A stretch of DNA of 64,000 nucleotides, taken from Isosphaera pallida ATCC 43644. GTDB taxonomy: Bacteria; Planctomycetota; Planctomycetia; Isosphaerales; Isosphaeraceae. The stretch spans positions 496,001 through 560,000 of the forward strand of contig NC_014962.1 in NCBI RefSeq assembly GCF_000186345.1. Reading direction: 5' to 3'. The position numbers were made by a program, and so were the translations under genes. Below the pieces are notes generated by a model. The model worked only from the letters and a program-made list of their open reading frames with translations. It did no database searches and had not been told where the DNA came from. Every line of letters starts with the position of its first letter. Position 1 is the first letter of the stretch. Below, one piece after another: positions 8,720 through 18,058 of this stretch.

Positions 8720-9835
8720 ATGCGTTCCGATTCCACAGCTCCGCCCGCTCCCTTGTCCCGCACGGTCGGTTCACCAGCGCGGGTTGTCGAAGTGGATCGG
8801 CCAACGCCTTTGGAGGCGACGGTCATTGGCAGTTGGTCGTTCCCCGGCTGGTACGAGGCTCTAACAGCCCGTATCCGCGAGCAGCCCGACTGTTTCGGTC
8901 CCTTCGACCGGGCTGAGGCGGTCGAGGACGCCACTCGACTGGCCATTGCCGATCAGGTCGCCGCCGGTCTGCAACGTATCACCGACGGCGAAATGACCCG
9001 AGTGGACTTCAATCTGGGCTTCTATGACCTCCTCGAGGGGCTCGAGCCGCTTCCCCAAGAGCGACGCTGGGGCCCACCGGCCCACGATCAACGCTCCAAA
9101 TATCGTTGCGTCGCCCCTTTGAGCGCCCCCCGCGGCCTGGGTACCCTCGACGAGTGGGATCGAATCGGCCGATGTTTGCCTCCCGGCACCCCGGTCAAGC
9201 TCAAAATGCCGGTCCCCGGTCCGTTCACCCTGGCCGGTTGCATTCAGGGAGGAGCGATTTACGCCGACCGTCGCGCCGTCACCGAAGCGCTCATTCCCAT
9301 CGTCAACACCGAACTCAAAGCGCTGGTGGCCCACGGGGTCGGCTTCCTCCAACTCGACGAACCGAGTTTCGCCTGCCACCCCGGAGCCGCCCACGACTTC
9401 CTCGACGTGATCGAGCGGGTGCTAGACGGGGTCGAGGCTTACATGAGTTTGCATTTGTGCTTTGGCAACTATCGCGCCCGCGCGGTGGGCTGGCGGTCCT
9501 ATCGGCCCTTGTTTCCAGCGCTCGGCCGCGCCAGGGTCAACCAACTGGCGCTAGAGTTCGCCAGCCGCGAGCTGGCCGAACTCGAATTACTTGCCGACCT
9601 TCCCGACACGATGGCGGTGGCCGTGGGCGTCGTTGATGTTAAGAACACTTGGGTCGAACCGCCCGAATTGGTGGCCGATCGCCTCAGGCGCGCCTTGGCG
9701 TTTCTCCCTCCCGAGCGGCTCTCGGCCACCCCCGATTGCGGCTTTTCCCAAACCGCCCGCCACATCGCCCGCGCCAAAGCCCGGTCGTTGGCGCTAGGGG
9801 CAGCTCAGGTCCGCGCGGAGTTCCGTCTGGATTGA
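8720..9835 (+). CDS. MetE-like cobalamin-independent methionine synthase family protein (C-terminal domain only)
   Basis: 371 residues from ATG 8720, which follows AGGGGG at seven bases; the frame is open to 8555 but that part is not family-like. The sequence matches the catalytic TIM barrel of MetE: 'TVIGSWSFP' at the start, 'QVAAGLQRITDGEMTR', 'MPVPGPFTLA', 'QLDEPSF', zinc ligands His245 and Cys247 in 'HLCFGN', and Cys340 in 'PDCGFS'. Full MetE is about 750 residues with an N-terminal duplicate barrel; this short form is common in bacteria and archaea, where it may use another methyl donor or transfer methyl groups between thiols. The methyl donor here is unknown. The next gene starts nine bases downstream, so the two are probably cotranscribed. 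Confidence 0.82.
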   Translation: MRSDSTAPPAPLSRTVGSPARVVEVDRPTPLEATVIGSWSFPGWYEALTARIREQPDCFGPFDRAEAVEDATRLAIADQVAAGLQRITDGEMTRVDFNLGFYDLLEGLEPLPQERRWGPPAHDQRSKYRCVAPLSAPRGLGTLDEWDRIGRCLPPGTPVKLKMPVPGPFTLAGCIQGGAIYADRRAVTEALIPIVNTELKALVAHGVGFLQLDEPSFACHPGAAHDFLDVIERVLDGVEAYMSLHLCFGNYRARAVGWRSYRPLFPALGRARVNQLALEFASRELAELELLADLPDTMAVAVGVVDVKNTWVEPPELVADRLRRALAFLPPERLSATPDCGFSQTARHIARAKARSLALGAAQVRAEFRLD

Positions 9836-9843
9836 ACCATGCC

Positions 9844-10794
9844 ATGATCGACCACCGACCGGATTCCCCGCCAACCTTGATCGAGCCGGTTCGCTCCGAC
9901 GCGGACCTTGTGGCCGAGATCGCCGCCGAGCGGCCCCAACCCGGCGGCGCGACCCTGTGGTGGCTGGGACAAAGTGGATTCCTCGTCAAGTTCCCTGACC
10001 TGACGCTGCTGATTGATCCGTACCTCTCGGAGTCGCTCACCGCTAAATACGCTCACACTGATCGTCCCCACATCCGTATGACCCGCGCTCCGTTGCGTCC
10101 CGAACAAACCGCCGGGCTAGTCGATCTCGTGTTGTGCAGTCACCAACATTCCGACCACCTCGATCCGGCCACGGTTCCCGAAGTCCTGCGAGTCAATCCC
10201 CAGGCCAAGCTGGCGTTGCCCGCGGCGCTTTGGGACCATGCCTTGGGTTTGGGGCTGGACCCGCGGCGTCTGATCGGCCTGGAGGATGGGACAGTGATCG
10301 CCGTTCCCGGAGCTAACCTGACGATACGGGCAGTACCCTCGGCCCATGAAACCTTGGAACGCGACCATCGGGGACGCCATTTGTTCCTGGGATTCGTTAT
10401 CGAGTCCCACGAAGGGGCGTTGCGGTTCTACCACAGCGGCGACACGATACGTTACGACGGCCTGGAGCAACGGCTGGGACCCGGACCCTGGGACCTGCTC
10501 ATGCTGCCGATCAACGGCCGCGATCCTTCTCGAGGAGTGGCTGGCAACATGGGGATCGCCGAGGGGTTGGGACTGGCGGCGAATCTGCGTCCCCGGTTTC
10601 TGATTCCACATCATTTCGAGATGTTCACCTTCAACACCGCCGACCGCAACGAATTCCTCCGCCGCGCCCGTCAGGAGGGGGAACTTCCTCCGGAGGTCCA
10701 GCCGGTGGATCTGCGTTGCGGTCAACGCTGGGTTTGCCCTCCCCGTCGGCCAAGCGCGTCCGTGGCAGCGTCCGACGATATGGGATCGGTCTGA
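9844..10794 (+). CDS. UlaG-like metallo-beta-lactamase-fold hydrolase
   Basis: 316 residues from ATG 9844, just after the MetE-like stop. The zinc/manganese-binding motif HQHSDH (His100, His102, Asp104, His105) is complete, followed by 'FYHSGDTIRYDG' and 'LIPHHFEMF', the pattern of the UlaG (L-ascorbate-6-phosphate lactonase) family. UlaG opens a sugar lactone; many relatives act on unknown substrates. Xylulokinase follows 52 bases downstream, and L-ascorbate catabolism leads to xylulose 5-phosphate, so a sugar-lactone role is attractive, although no other ula genes are present. The last ~20 residues look disordered. Confidence 0.8.
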   Translation: MIDHRPDSPPTLIEPVRSDADLVAEIAAERPQPGGATLWWLGQSGFLVKFPDLTLLIDPYLSESLTAKYAHTDRPHIRMTRAPLRPEQTAGLVDLVLCSHQHSDHLDPATVPEVLRVNPQAKLALPAALWDHALGLGLDPRRLIGLEDGTVIAVPGANLTIRAVPSAHETLERDHRGRHLFLGFVIESHEGALRFYHSGDTIRYDGLEQRLGPGPWDLLMLPINGRDPSRGVAGNMGIAEGLGLAANLRPRFLIPHHFEMFTFNTADRNEFLRRARQEGELPPEVQPVDLRCGQRWVCPPRRPSASVAASDDMGSV

Positions 10795-10846
10795 AACGAG
10801 TTGGTTGAGATCGAAACTCAGCTTACGATCAAGAAAGGACAAACGG

Positions 10847-12397
10847 ATGAGCGTGACTTTGGGAATCGACATCGGCACGTCGGGCACCAAAACCCTGGCG
10901 ATCGACGCGACGGGTACAATCCTGGCCTCGGCGACGGCAAATTATCCGTGCGACTATCCCAAGCCGGGTTGGTCGGAACAACATCCCGAACTCTGGTGGA
11001 ACGCCACGATCCAGACCATTCAACAGGTGATGGCGCGGGCCAATCTCAAAGGCGAGGAGATCAAGGGGATCGGTCTTTCGGGACAAATGCATGGATCGGT
11101 CTTTCTCGACCAATCAGGTCGGGTGATTCGGCCCGCCCTGCTTTGGAACGATCAACGCACCGCCGCGGAATGCGCCGAGATCGAAGAGAAGGTGGGGGGC
11201 CGTGAGGCTCTGGTGCGTCTCGTGGCCAATCCCGCGTTGACGGGGTTCACGGCTCCCAAGCTGCTGTGGGTTCGCCGTCACGAACCAGCGCACTGGGAGC
11301 GGGTTCGCCAGGTGCTGTTGCCCAAGGATTATATCCGTTACCGGCTCTCGGGCACCTTCGCCACCGAGGTGTCCGACGCCTCGGGCACGCTGATGCTGGA
11401 TGTGGCCAACCGCCGTTGGAGTTACGAGTTGCTGGGCAAGCTCGATCTGGACCCAGCGCTGTTGCCGGCCTGTTATGAAAGCGTGGAGGTGTCCGCACAG
11501 GTGTCGGCGTCGGCGGCGTCGGAGACCGGGCTCGCCGCGGGCACGCCGATCGTGGGCGGGGGCGGCGATCAACCGGCAGGGGCGATTGGCAACGGAATCG
11601 TTCGTCCCGGCGTGGTCTCAGCCACGATGGGCACCTCAGGGGTGGTCTTCGCCCACACCTCCGAACTCGGCTTCGACCCGTTGGGACGCCTCCAACGCGG
11701 TTGCCACGCGGTTCCGGGAGCCTATCACGTCATGGGGGTGGTCCTGTCGGCCGGTGGCTCGTTCCAGTGGTTCCGCGAGGAAATGGCCGATTCCGAGGCG
11801 CACGCCGGACGCGAGCATCAGGTGGACCCCTACGAACTGCTTACCCGCGAGGCCGCTTTGGCTCCTCCGGGCTGCGAAGGTCTGGTCTTCCTCCCCTATC
11901 TCACTGGCGAACGCACCCCCCACTTCGACCCCGACGCCCGCGGCGGCTGGATCGGATTGACGGTCCGTCACGACCGCACCCATTTGATTCGCGCAATCCT
12001 CGAAGGCGTCACCTTCGCCATGCGCGACAGCTTGGAACTCATCCGTGCGATGGGGACTGAAATCCGGGAAATCCGCGTCTCAGGGGGTGGAGCCAAAAGC
12101 GACCTATGGCGATCGATTCAAGCCAACGTCTATGGTTGTGACGTGGCGATCCCCAACTCCACCGAGGGACCGGCCTTCGGTGTGGCGCTTCTCGCCCAGG
12201 TAGGGGCCGCCCGCAGCTTCAACACCATCGAGGAAGCCTGCGACGCCACCATCAAAACGGTCGATTCCACTGCGGTCGATCCGAAAGTCCGCAAGGTTTA
12301 CGATCAGGTGTACGCCGTCTACCGCGATTTGTACCCAGCGCTTCGGGAGTCCAACCACCGGCTCGCCGAGATCGCCCGCGCGACCACTTCCGTCTAA
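10847..12397 (+). CDS. xylB: Xylulokinase
   Basis: 516 residues, FGGY carbohydrate kinase. ATG 10847 has AAAGGA at seven bases. Domain I starts 'VTLGIDIGTSGTKTLAIDATG' (phosphate-binding loop), followed by 'SGQMHGSVFLD' and 'RPALLWNDQRT', the xylulose-contacting segments typical of XylB. Domain II contains 'GGGGDQPAGAIGNG', 'SATMGTSGVVF' and the C-terminal 'RVSGGGAKSDLWRSIQANV' adenosine motif. It phosphorylates D-xylulose to xylulose 5-phosphate in the cytoplasm. No xylose isomerase is in the window. Length and motif order are normal for the family. Confidence 0.93.
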   Translation: MSVTLGIDIGTSGTKTLAIDATGTILASATANYPCDYPKPGWSEQHPELWWNATIQTIQQVMARANLKGEEIKGIGLSGQMHGSVFLDQSGRVIRPALLWNDQRTAAECAEIEEKVGGREALVRLVANPALTGFTAPKLLWVRRHEPAHWERVRQVLLPKDYIRYRLSGTFATEVSDASGTLMLDVANRRWSYELLGKLDLDPALLPACYESVEVSAQVSASAASETGLAAGTPIVGGGGDQPAGAIGNGIVRPGVVSATMGTSGVVFAHTSELGFDPLGRLQRGCHAVPGAYHVMGVVLSAGGSFQWFREEMADSEAHAGREHQVDPYELLTREAALAPPGCEGLVFLPYLTGERTPHFDPDARGGWIGLTVRHDRTHLIRAILEGVTFAMRDSLELIRAMGTEIREIRVSGGGAKSDLWRSIQANVYGCDVAIPNSTEGPAFGVALLAQVGAARSFNTIEEACDATIKTVDSTAVDPKVRKVYDQVYAVYRDLYPALRESNHRLAEIARATTSV

Positions 12398-12558
12398 ACC
12401 AAATCCAAGCATCCCGTTTGGTGGGCAGACCGCCGCTGTGGGCACGCCATCGCCGCCTCGCCGCGGGGACGGATGGGGTGGGTCAGTCGGGGTTCTCCGC
12501 AGCAGGCAGCGCGTGGGTGACTCCTTGCGATGGAGAGAGAAAGGGAGGTTCGATCAGA

Positions 12559-15500
12559 TCAAGGCAAGGGAATTAGATTGCGCGGCAGGTTGAGGAGTTC
12601 GCTGAAAAACCGCGCAGCGCGGGGGGTCACGCGAATTGTGGGGTCGGGCGTGACCCGGGGATCATCCAGCGTGCCGGTGACTCGGAACTTGAGCAGTTGT
12701 TCCGACAACACGCCGATGATGTTGTCCAGCACGCCGACCCCCTCGCCCGCCAAGCGGTTGATGACCGGCAACCGAGGAATCAACACCCGGCTTAGTTCGG
12801 TGACGATCTGGTTATTGCTCACCAGCACCTCTAGGTCGAGCCGACGGTCGAAGCCGACGGTGCCGGTCACCGCCATTTGAACCACGGGACCTTGCAGTTC
12901 CAGAGACTCCACGAGCAGGCCGTTGGTCACGATCCGCGAGGTGAGGCGGCCCCGCTCGAAGACGCCCACGCGGTTGAGACCCACTCGATCGCTGATTTGG
13001 CTGAAGACCGGCAATTCAAACAACATCGCTTGGCGCAATTCGGCGTTGAGGTCGCCGCTGAGGCGTTCGTTGGCCTGTTTGAGCTTGAGGGTGCCGTTAA
13101 GAACGCCACTGGCGTTGCCCGGCAGTTCGGGCAACGAGCGGGCCAGCACCGCCAGATTCATCTCGGTGAACCGCGCGTTGAGGTCGAGCGACTGCGATTG
13201 CGGCAGGCCGCTGGAACGCCAGTCGAAGTCGCCCACCACCGACCCGCCTGCCAGGCTGCCGGCGAACCGCCGGGCGGTGATCTGAAGGGGCGGCGGAACC
13301 ATCTCCAACCCTAAGCGCCAGTCGAATTCGATCCGCGCGTTGTTTAGGGGGAAGCTTGCGATCCGCGTTTGGGGAGCCTCAACGAAGCCGTTACCGGTCC
13401 AGGTCGATCCCACCGAGCGGCTCCGCACATCAAGATTGACGCGTCCTTTGACTCGATTGCCCCACGAAGGATCGACGAACGCCGTCATCAGTTGCGACAG
13501 GTCGCCCTGGTTGAGGGTCAGGTCGAGGCGGTTCATCCAAACTCCGTCGGCTCGTTGATTGCCTTCGCCGTTGCCCACGAGCTTGCCGCCGGCGAACTGG
13601 CCGACCAGGGGGTCGAGTCGCCAGCGATCGGGACTGGAGCGGGCGGTGGCGCGAATCCAGCCTAACGGTGGTGATCCGTCCCAACCCAAGTCGCGGGCTT
13701 CGGCCACGGTTCCGGTCCGAACACTAAGGGTTTGCAGGTCGAGGTGAAGGTTCGCGGCGACGTTCACCCGACCGGTCAGCTTCCGTAGGATTTCGGATTG
13801 ACCCGTCACCGCCAGGAGTTCGCCAAGAGCGAGTTCGGAGGCGCGGATCGAGGCGGTTTTAGGCCCATCAAGAGCCAACGCGGCATCCTCGGCGTTGAAC
13901 GGTAGGTCTCCTCGCAACTCGAAACGACCTTGAAGGGTGTCGCCCGACAGTTCGTAACGGAGCGAGTCCGAACTCAAGACGGCATTCAGATCGACCGCGC
14001 GGAGGGTTAGGGCGTCGAACTGCAAAGGATTGGCGACAATCCGCAACCGGCCCTTCGGCAAACCGCCGTCAGTTACCAGACGGAACGAACCCGACGCGAT
14101 CCCCGCCAAAGGGGCAGAGGTCACCCCGGCATGGGGCGGGGGATCCCCCCGCGCCATCAGGGCCACGCGGCTGACATCTAGGTTGCGGAAGGTTCCCACC
14201 AACGACCACCAGCGAGGAGAGGGGGAGGACGCTGGGGCGGCGGCAGGATCGAGCCGAGGCGGCGCTTCGCCGTCGGGTTTGGAAGCCGTGGCGATCGGAC
14301 CGGCGGTCAGCGACCAGGACGCGCCGAGCAACTCCGCCTCGATCGCTAAGGATCGCGCGGGATCGAGGTTCTCGCTGGCGATCGTCGCGGGAGTTCCGGG
14401 GTTGGCGTTCTCCACGACCCGTTCCAATGGACGCCACGCCACGCTCACAGGACCCAAGGCGCGGCCTTCGAGGCGCGCCTGAGTTGCCAATGCGCGTCCC
14501 TGGGTGGTGACAAGCGGAGGATCAAGCTGTCCTGTGAGATCAACCGTCGCCGAGATTTGACCCTCGGGGCGGCGGGCGGCTAATTGGGGCGCAAGTTGGG
14601 CCGCCAGTCGGGGCACGTCCCAATCGGTGAGCGTTAAGCGCAGGGTGAAGTTGTAAGGCGCGGTGAGACCAAGTTCGCCTGATCCGTTGAGAGGTTGACC
14701 AGCCCAGAGGACCCGAGCTTGTTCCAAAACAAGTTGTCCCTGATCGAGCCTCAGCTTGGCCGCCGCGTTGAGTGGTTGGCGGGTCCACGAGGCCAGCAAG
14801 GAGGGCGGGGAGACATTGGCGTCTTTGATCTCCAGGGCAGCTTGCCACGCGGACGGATTGCTGAGCGAGGTCATGGGCGCAGAACCCTGACCGATCATGG
14901 AGACCCGGCCAGTGAATCCAGGCAGAAACCCGGGAGGAAGGGGAGTCTCACGGGTCGCCAAGTCGATCGTGGCGCGGCCGTTGGGCTTGAGCGAGGCTCG
15001 AATCGCCACGCGAAAGCCGTTGCGGGGCGGCTCTCGGTCTTGGGTGGCTGCATTGGCCTCAGCGTTGGTGTTGGTGTCAGTATTGGTTCTCGGGTTGTTG
15101 TCTGTATTGATGTGGATATTGGTATGATGCGGGGTGTGGTTGGGTTGGGTGTGGTCGTCGAGGATGGTGCCGACCACGTCGTCGAGTTCCAGGAGGCCGT
15201 CGTTGAGTTTAACGCGAGCGGTGACAGGACCAAGCTTCAAATCATCGAATTGGCCTTCGATCAACCGGATCGACCCGTCCAGGCCGTAACGGGTCCAATC
15301 TCCCAGGTCGCGTAAGGGGATGACCGCCTTGGCCTCCACCGAGACCCGACCCTGGATGGCGAGGCCAGGATCCAAACCCACACCGGCCGCGATCCGAGCC
15401 AATCGCCCCAGGTCTACCTTGTCGAGCTTGATTTGGGTCTGGACGGTTTCGGGTAGTCGGAGGAACCAACCTTCGCCCGAGGCGATGGGCGCGGTTTGAC

Positions 15501-16821
15501 CTTGATCGAATGTCAATTGGCGGTCTTTGGCGGTGAGGGTCACTCGAAGGTTGCGAACCGGGGTGTTTTGGATGAGAGCGTTGCGGATCTCGGCTTGGCC
15601 CTGGGAGCCGGTGAAGTCAAACCCTTGGTCGTCCCACAGCAGTTTCACGGTCGCTTCGCCGCTGAGTCGTCCGGACGTGGCGAAACGCTCCAGACCCCAG
15701 GTGTCGGGAACCCGTTGCAAGTCGAGATTGATCGCGCTGAGACGCACCGTTCCCGGACTGGGGTTTCGAGACAGATCGAGAGTTCCGCCAACCTTCAATT
15801 GACCGCCCAGGGTGTCCAGAGTCACGCTTCGCAGTTCGATTGTCGTTGGGGTGATCAATAAGCCGCCGTCCCGCGCCCGTCCTGTCATCGCCGCGCGGGG
15901 GAAGGACCAGGAACTCTCGGTCAGATCGGCCTCGATGCGATAAGACAGCTCGCCCTGATTTTCGCCGCCGGCCGCGTCGCCATCCGACCCATCCCAGACA
16001 ATCTCAAGAAGCATAGATTGAAGGGAACTCAACGGTTGAAAGTCGTCCCAAATTTCGGGAGGAGCCAGGGGCAGGGTGGGATAAATGCGATGCAGCGGGA
16101 GGGATCGCCCGCGGGCGGTGAGGCGGATCGTTGAGAAGTCCTCATTGATGAACCCGTCGAGTGTCCAGGTTCCTAGACGTTCGTTCTCTAAGCCACCGAC
16201 AAGTGACCAGCCCCGTGGTCCTGGAGTGGCTTCCAGAGCGACCGGTTGGAAGTGTTCTGAACGACTCCCCTGGATCAAGGTCAGATCAGCCCGTTCCAGG
16301 CGGATCAAGGCCGGCGGTGTGAAGTCGGTCTGGGGGTCGAGCGACTCTCGGAACGCTGGCAAAGGGGAGAGCAGGTGACCTTCCTCGTCGAAACGAAGGG
16401 TGGTTTTCACACCCGAGAGGGTCAACACTGTCGAACTTAAACGGCCGGCTAGCAGATCCCCCCAGCGCCCTTGAAGCGCGATCGAATCCACCGCGACGAT
16501 GCGGTCTCCGTCTTGCGCGTCCACCGGTGGGGTGAGTGGTTCAAGAATGAGGTTGGTGAGGCCGACTCCGTTGGGACCGATCCACCACCCATCCAGTCGC
16601 ACCCGAGCGTCGATCTGAGCCTCGATGCGTCGCGCGATCCAATCCGGCACCATGACCAGCGCGACGACCACGAGACCGACGACCACCAAAATGGTGGTCG
16701 CCGCCAGGACAGCCGCGATCCGACGCCCGCGTCGCCGATGCGACCGAGGCGGTCCACTCCCGCGGGGGGGAGGAGGGGTATCGTGGGCGTGGGACGGGCC
16801 GCGGTCGTGGGACGAACTCAT
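12559..16821 (-). CDS. AsmA-like / TamB-like giant membrane-anchored protein
   Basis: 1,420 residues from ATG 16821, with AGGA six bases upstream. A cytoplasmic Arg/Gly/Pro-rich tail is followed by one transmembrane helix (about residues 35-60, 'AVLAATTILVVVGLVVVALV') and then a very long, repetitive beta-rich periplasmic part. The C-terminal ~250 residues ('RLSGDLNAELRQAMLFELPVFSQI', 'VTGTVGFDRRLDLEVLV', 'FRVTGTLDDPRVTPDP') match AsmA/DUF3971-type C-terminal domains. Known AsmA-like proteins are bridge-like phospholipid carriers between inner and outer membrane. Around residues 554-594 there is a His/Asn/Thr-rich low-complexity insert. The gene lies 38 bases after the gene at 16860 and is probably cotranscribed with it. 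Confidence 0.78.
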   Translation of the reverse strand: MSSSHDRGPSHAHDTPPPPRGSGPPRSHRRRGRRIAAVLAATTILVVVGLVVVALVMVPDWIARRIEAQIDARVRLDGWWIGPNGVGLTNLILEPLTPPVDAQDGDRIVAVDSIALQGRWGDLLAGRLSSTVLTLSGVKTTLRFDEEGHLLSPLPAFRESLDPQTDFTPPALIRLERADLTLIQGSRSEHFQPVALEATPGPRGWSLVGGLENERLGTWTLDGFINEDFSTIRLTARGRSLPLHRIYPTLPLAPPEIWDDFQPLSSLQSMLLEIVWDGSDGDAAGGENQGELSYRIEADLTESSWSFPRAAMTGRARDGGLLITPTTIELRSVTLDTLGGQLKVGGTLDLSRNPSPGTVRLSAINLDLQRVPDTWGLERFATSGRLSGEATVKLLWDDQGFDFTGSQGQAEIRNALIQNTPVRNLRVTLTAKDRQLTFDQGQTAPIASGEGWFLRLPETVQTQIKLDKVDLGRLARIAAGVGLDPGLAIQGRVSVEAKAVIPLRDLGDWTRYGLDGSIRLIEGQFDDLKLGPVTARVKLNDGLLELDDVVGTILDDHTQPNHTPHHTNIHINTDNNPRTNTDTNTNAEANAATQDREPPRNGFRVAIRASLKPNGRATIDLATRETPLPPGFLPGFTGRVSMIGQGSAPMTSLSNPSAWQAALEIKDANVSPPSLLASWTRQPLNAAAKLRLDQGQLVLEQARVLWAGQPLNGSGELGLTAPYNFTLRLTLTDWDVPRLAAQLAPQLAARRPEGQISATVDLTGQLDPPLVTTQGRALATQARLEGRALGPVSVAWRPLERVVENANPGTPATIASENLDPARSLAIEAELLGASWSLTAGPIATASKPDGEAPPRLDPAAAPASSPSPRWWSLVGTFRNLDVSRVALMARGDPPPHAGVTSAPLAGIASGSFRLVTDGGLPKGRLRIVANPLQFDALTLRAVDLNAVLSSDSLRYELSGDTLQGRFELRGDLPFNAEDAALALDGPKTASIRASELALGELLAVTGQSEILRKLTGRVNVAANLHLDLQTLSVRTGTVAEARDLGWDGSPPLGWIRATARSSPDRWRLDPLVGQFAGGKLVGNGEGNQRADGVWMNRLDLTLNQGDLSQLMTAFVDPSWGNRVKGRVNLDVRSRSVGSTWTGNGFVEAPQTRIASFPLNNARIEFDWRLGLEMVPPPLQITARRFAGSLAGGSVVGDFDWRSSGLPQSQSLDLNARFTEMNLAVLARSLPELPGNASGVLNGTLKLKQANERLSGDLNAELRQAMLFELPVFSQISDRVGLNRVGVFERGRLTSRIVTNGLLVESLELQGPVVQMAVTGTVGFDRRLDLEVLVSNNQIVTELSRVLIPRLPVINRLAGEGVGVLDNIIGVLSEQLLKFRVTGTLDDPRVTPDPTIRVTPRAARFFSELLNLPRNLIPLP

Positions 16822-16859
16822 GCGAAGTCCTATTTTCAACGCACGTTGGAAAAAGGCTG

Positions 16860-17771
16860 TCAGGTCGATTCCAGTTGGGTCGTCGGCGCGGTCGATGCGG
16901 TCGAGGACGCGGCGGAATCTTCTGGTTCTATGGTTTTGAGCGGTTCGCCAGGGTGTTCAAGGGCGTTGTTGGCCGAGGACTGGTGGCGGGCTTGATGGGC
17001 GGCCAAACCTCGAAGCAGACCCAGTAGCGGGTTGGCTGCCTCAATCATCGGATTGGCGGGCACCAGCGAAGGACGATGGCTCGGTAAGGTTACGCGGCTG
17101 AGCAACCCCCGTCCAATCAAACCAGGTATAGGATCGGGGAGTTTGTCCAAGTCCTCCAAGTCCTCCAAATCTTCTGGTTCAGAATCGGTGGAGGTGGACG
17201 GGGAAGCGCAGGGGGCCGGGGCGAGGTTGGTGCCCAGCAGGCGTCGGGTCAGGTCGCGCGACTTGGAGCGAGCCAGGCGGAGGTGTCCCAAATAGCCACG
17301 GGTGGAGCCGCCCAGGATCGGCCAGCCGATGGAGGCGTCCTCGGGGCGGCATTCGATGCCGCCGAGCATGGTGCGAAGCACGCCCACCTGGGCGTCGCGG
17401 CTGGGACGGTTGGTCTTGAGGCGGGTTTCCCAGCTGGCACGCACACAGGCGATGACGAACCCTTCGGGATCGCGTTCGGGGTTTTCGATGGCGTCCGGGT
17501 CAACCAGTTCGGGGAGCGTTCCCTTGCGGAGTCCCTGGATCAGGGTTTGCATGGCGTTGACCACCACCGAGTCGGACAGCGAGTAATTCAAAGCGACGTC
17601 GGCTTCGTGGATGCCTTGTTCGGCGGCCTCGAATACCGGATGGAGTTTCGGGTCCTTGCGATACTTGCCCCCGTGATAGGCCAGCACTTCGTCCTGGTCG
17701 GGTCCCCTTCGGACTTTGCGTTCCTGTTTGGCTTTCCGTTTCTGGTCGCGTGAGCGACGATCCTTGGCCAT
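16860..17771 (-). CDS. Conserved hypothetical protein, basic N-terminus
   Basis: 303 residues; ATG 17771 follows a strong ribosome site (GGAGGGGAGATGG). The first ~25 residues are very basic (KDRRSRDQKRKAKQERKVRRG). Residues ~30-175 look folded, with no signal peptide or membrane segment ('VFEAAEQGIHEADVALNYSL', 'FVIACVRASWETRL', 'GWPILGGSTRGYLGHLRLA'). The rest is acidic-linker ('DSEPEDLEDLEDLDKLPDP') and low complexity. I do not recognise the family. Position just upstream of the AsmA-like gene suggests cotranscription. Confidence 0.65.
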   Translation of the reverse strand: MAKDRRSRDQKRKAKQERKVRRGPDQDEVLAYHGGKYRKDPKLHPVFEAAEQGIHEADVALNYSLSDSVVVNAMQTLIQGLRKGTLPELVDPDAIENPERDPEGFVIACVRASWETRLKTNRPSRDAQVGVLRTMLGGIECRPEDASIGWPILGGSTRGYLGHLRLARSKSRDLTRRLLGTNLAPAPCASPSTSTDSEPEDLEDLEDLDKLPDPIPGLIGRGLLSRVTLPSHRPSLVPANPMIEAANPLLGLLRGLAAHQARHQSSANNALEHPGEPLKTIEPEDSAASSTASTAPTTQLEST

Positions 17772-18058
17772 GTGACCATCTCCCCTCCAATGCAACGGAC
17801 AAACAATGGATCCGCTTCACCCCTCCCCACCGCTCCGCGGCAATCCAAGACAATCCAGAGTAGGTGACGGGACGGTGAGCTCAGCTAATGCGGTTGGGCC
17901 TCTGGATTCTACGGAAGTCGGTTGCGATCGGCCTGAGTCGAGCCAAGTGGGGCCCTGCCGAATGCCATTCACCAAGCGAGGGTGGAGTGGATCAAATCAC
18001 GTGAGAAGTGATTCTACGACGGGTCGGCGGGCGTGTTTGAGACACCCCCTTAAGGAGT

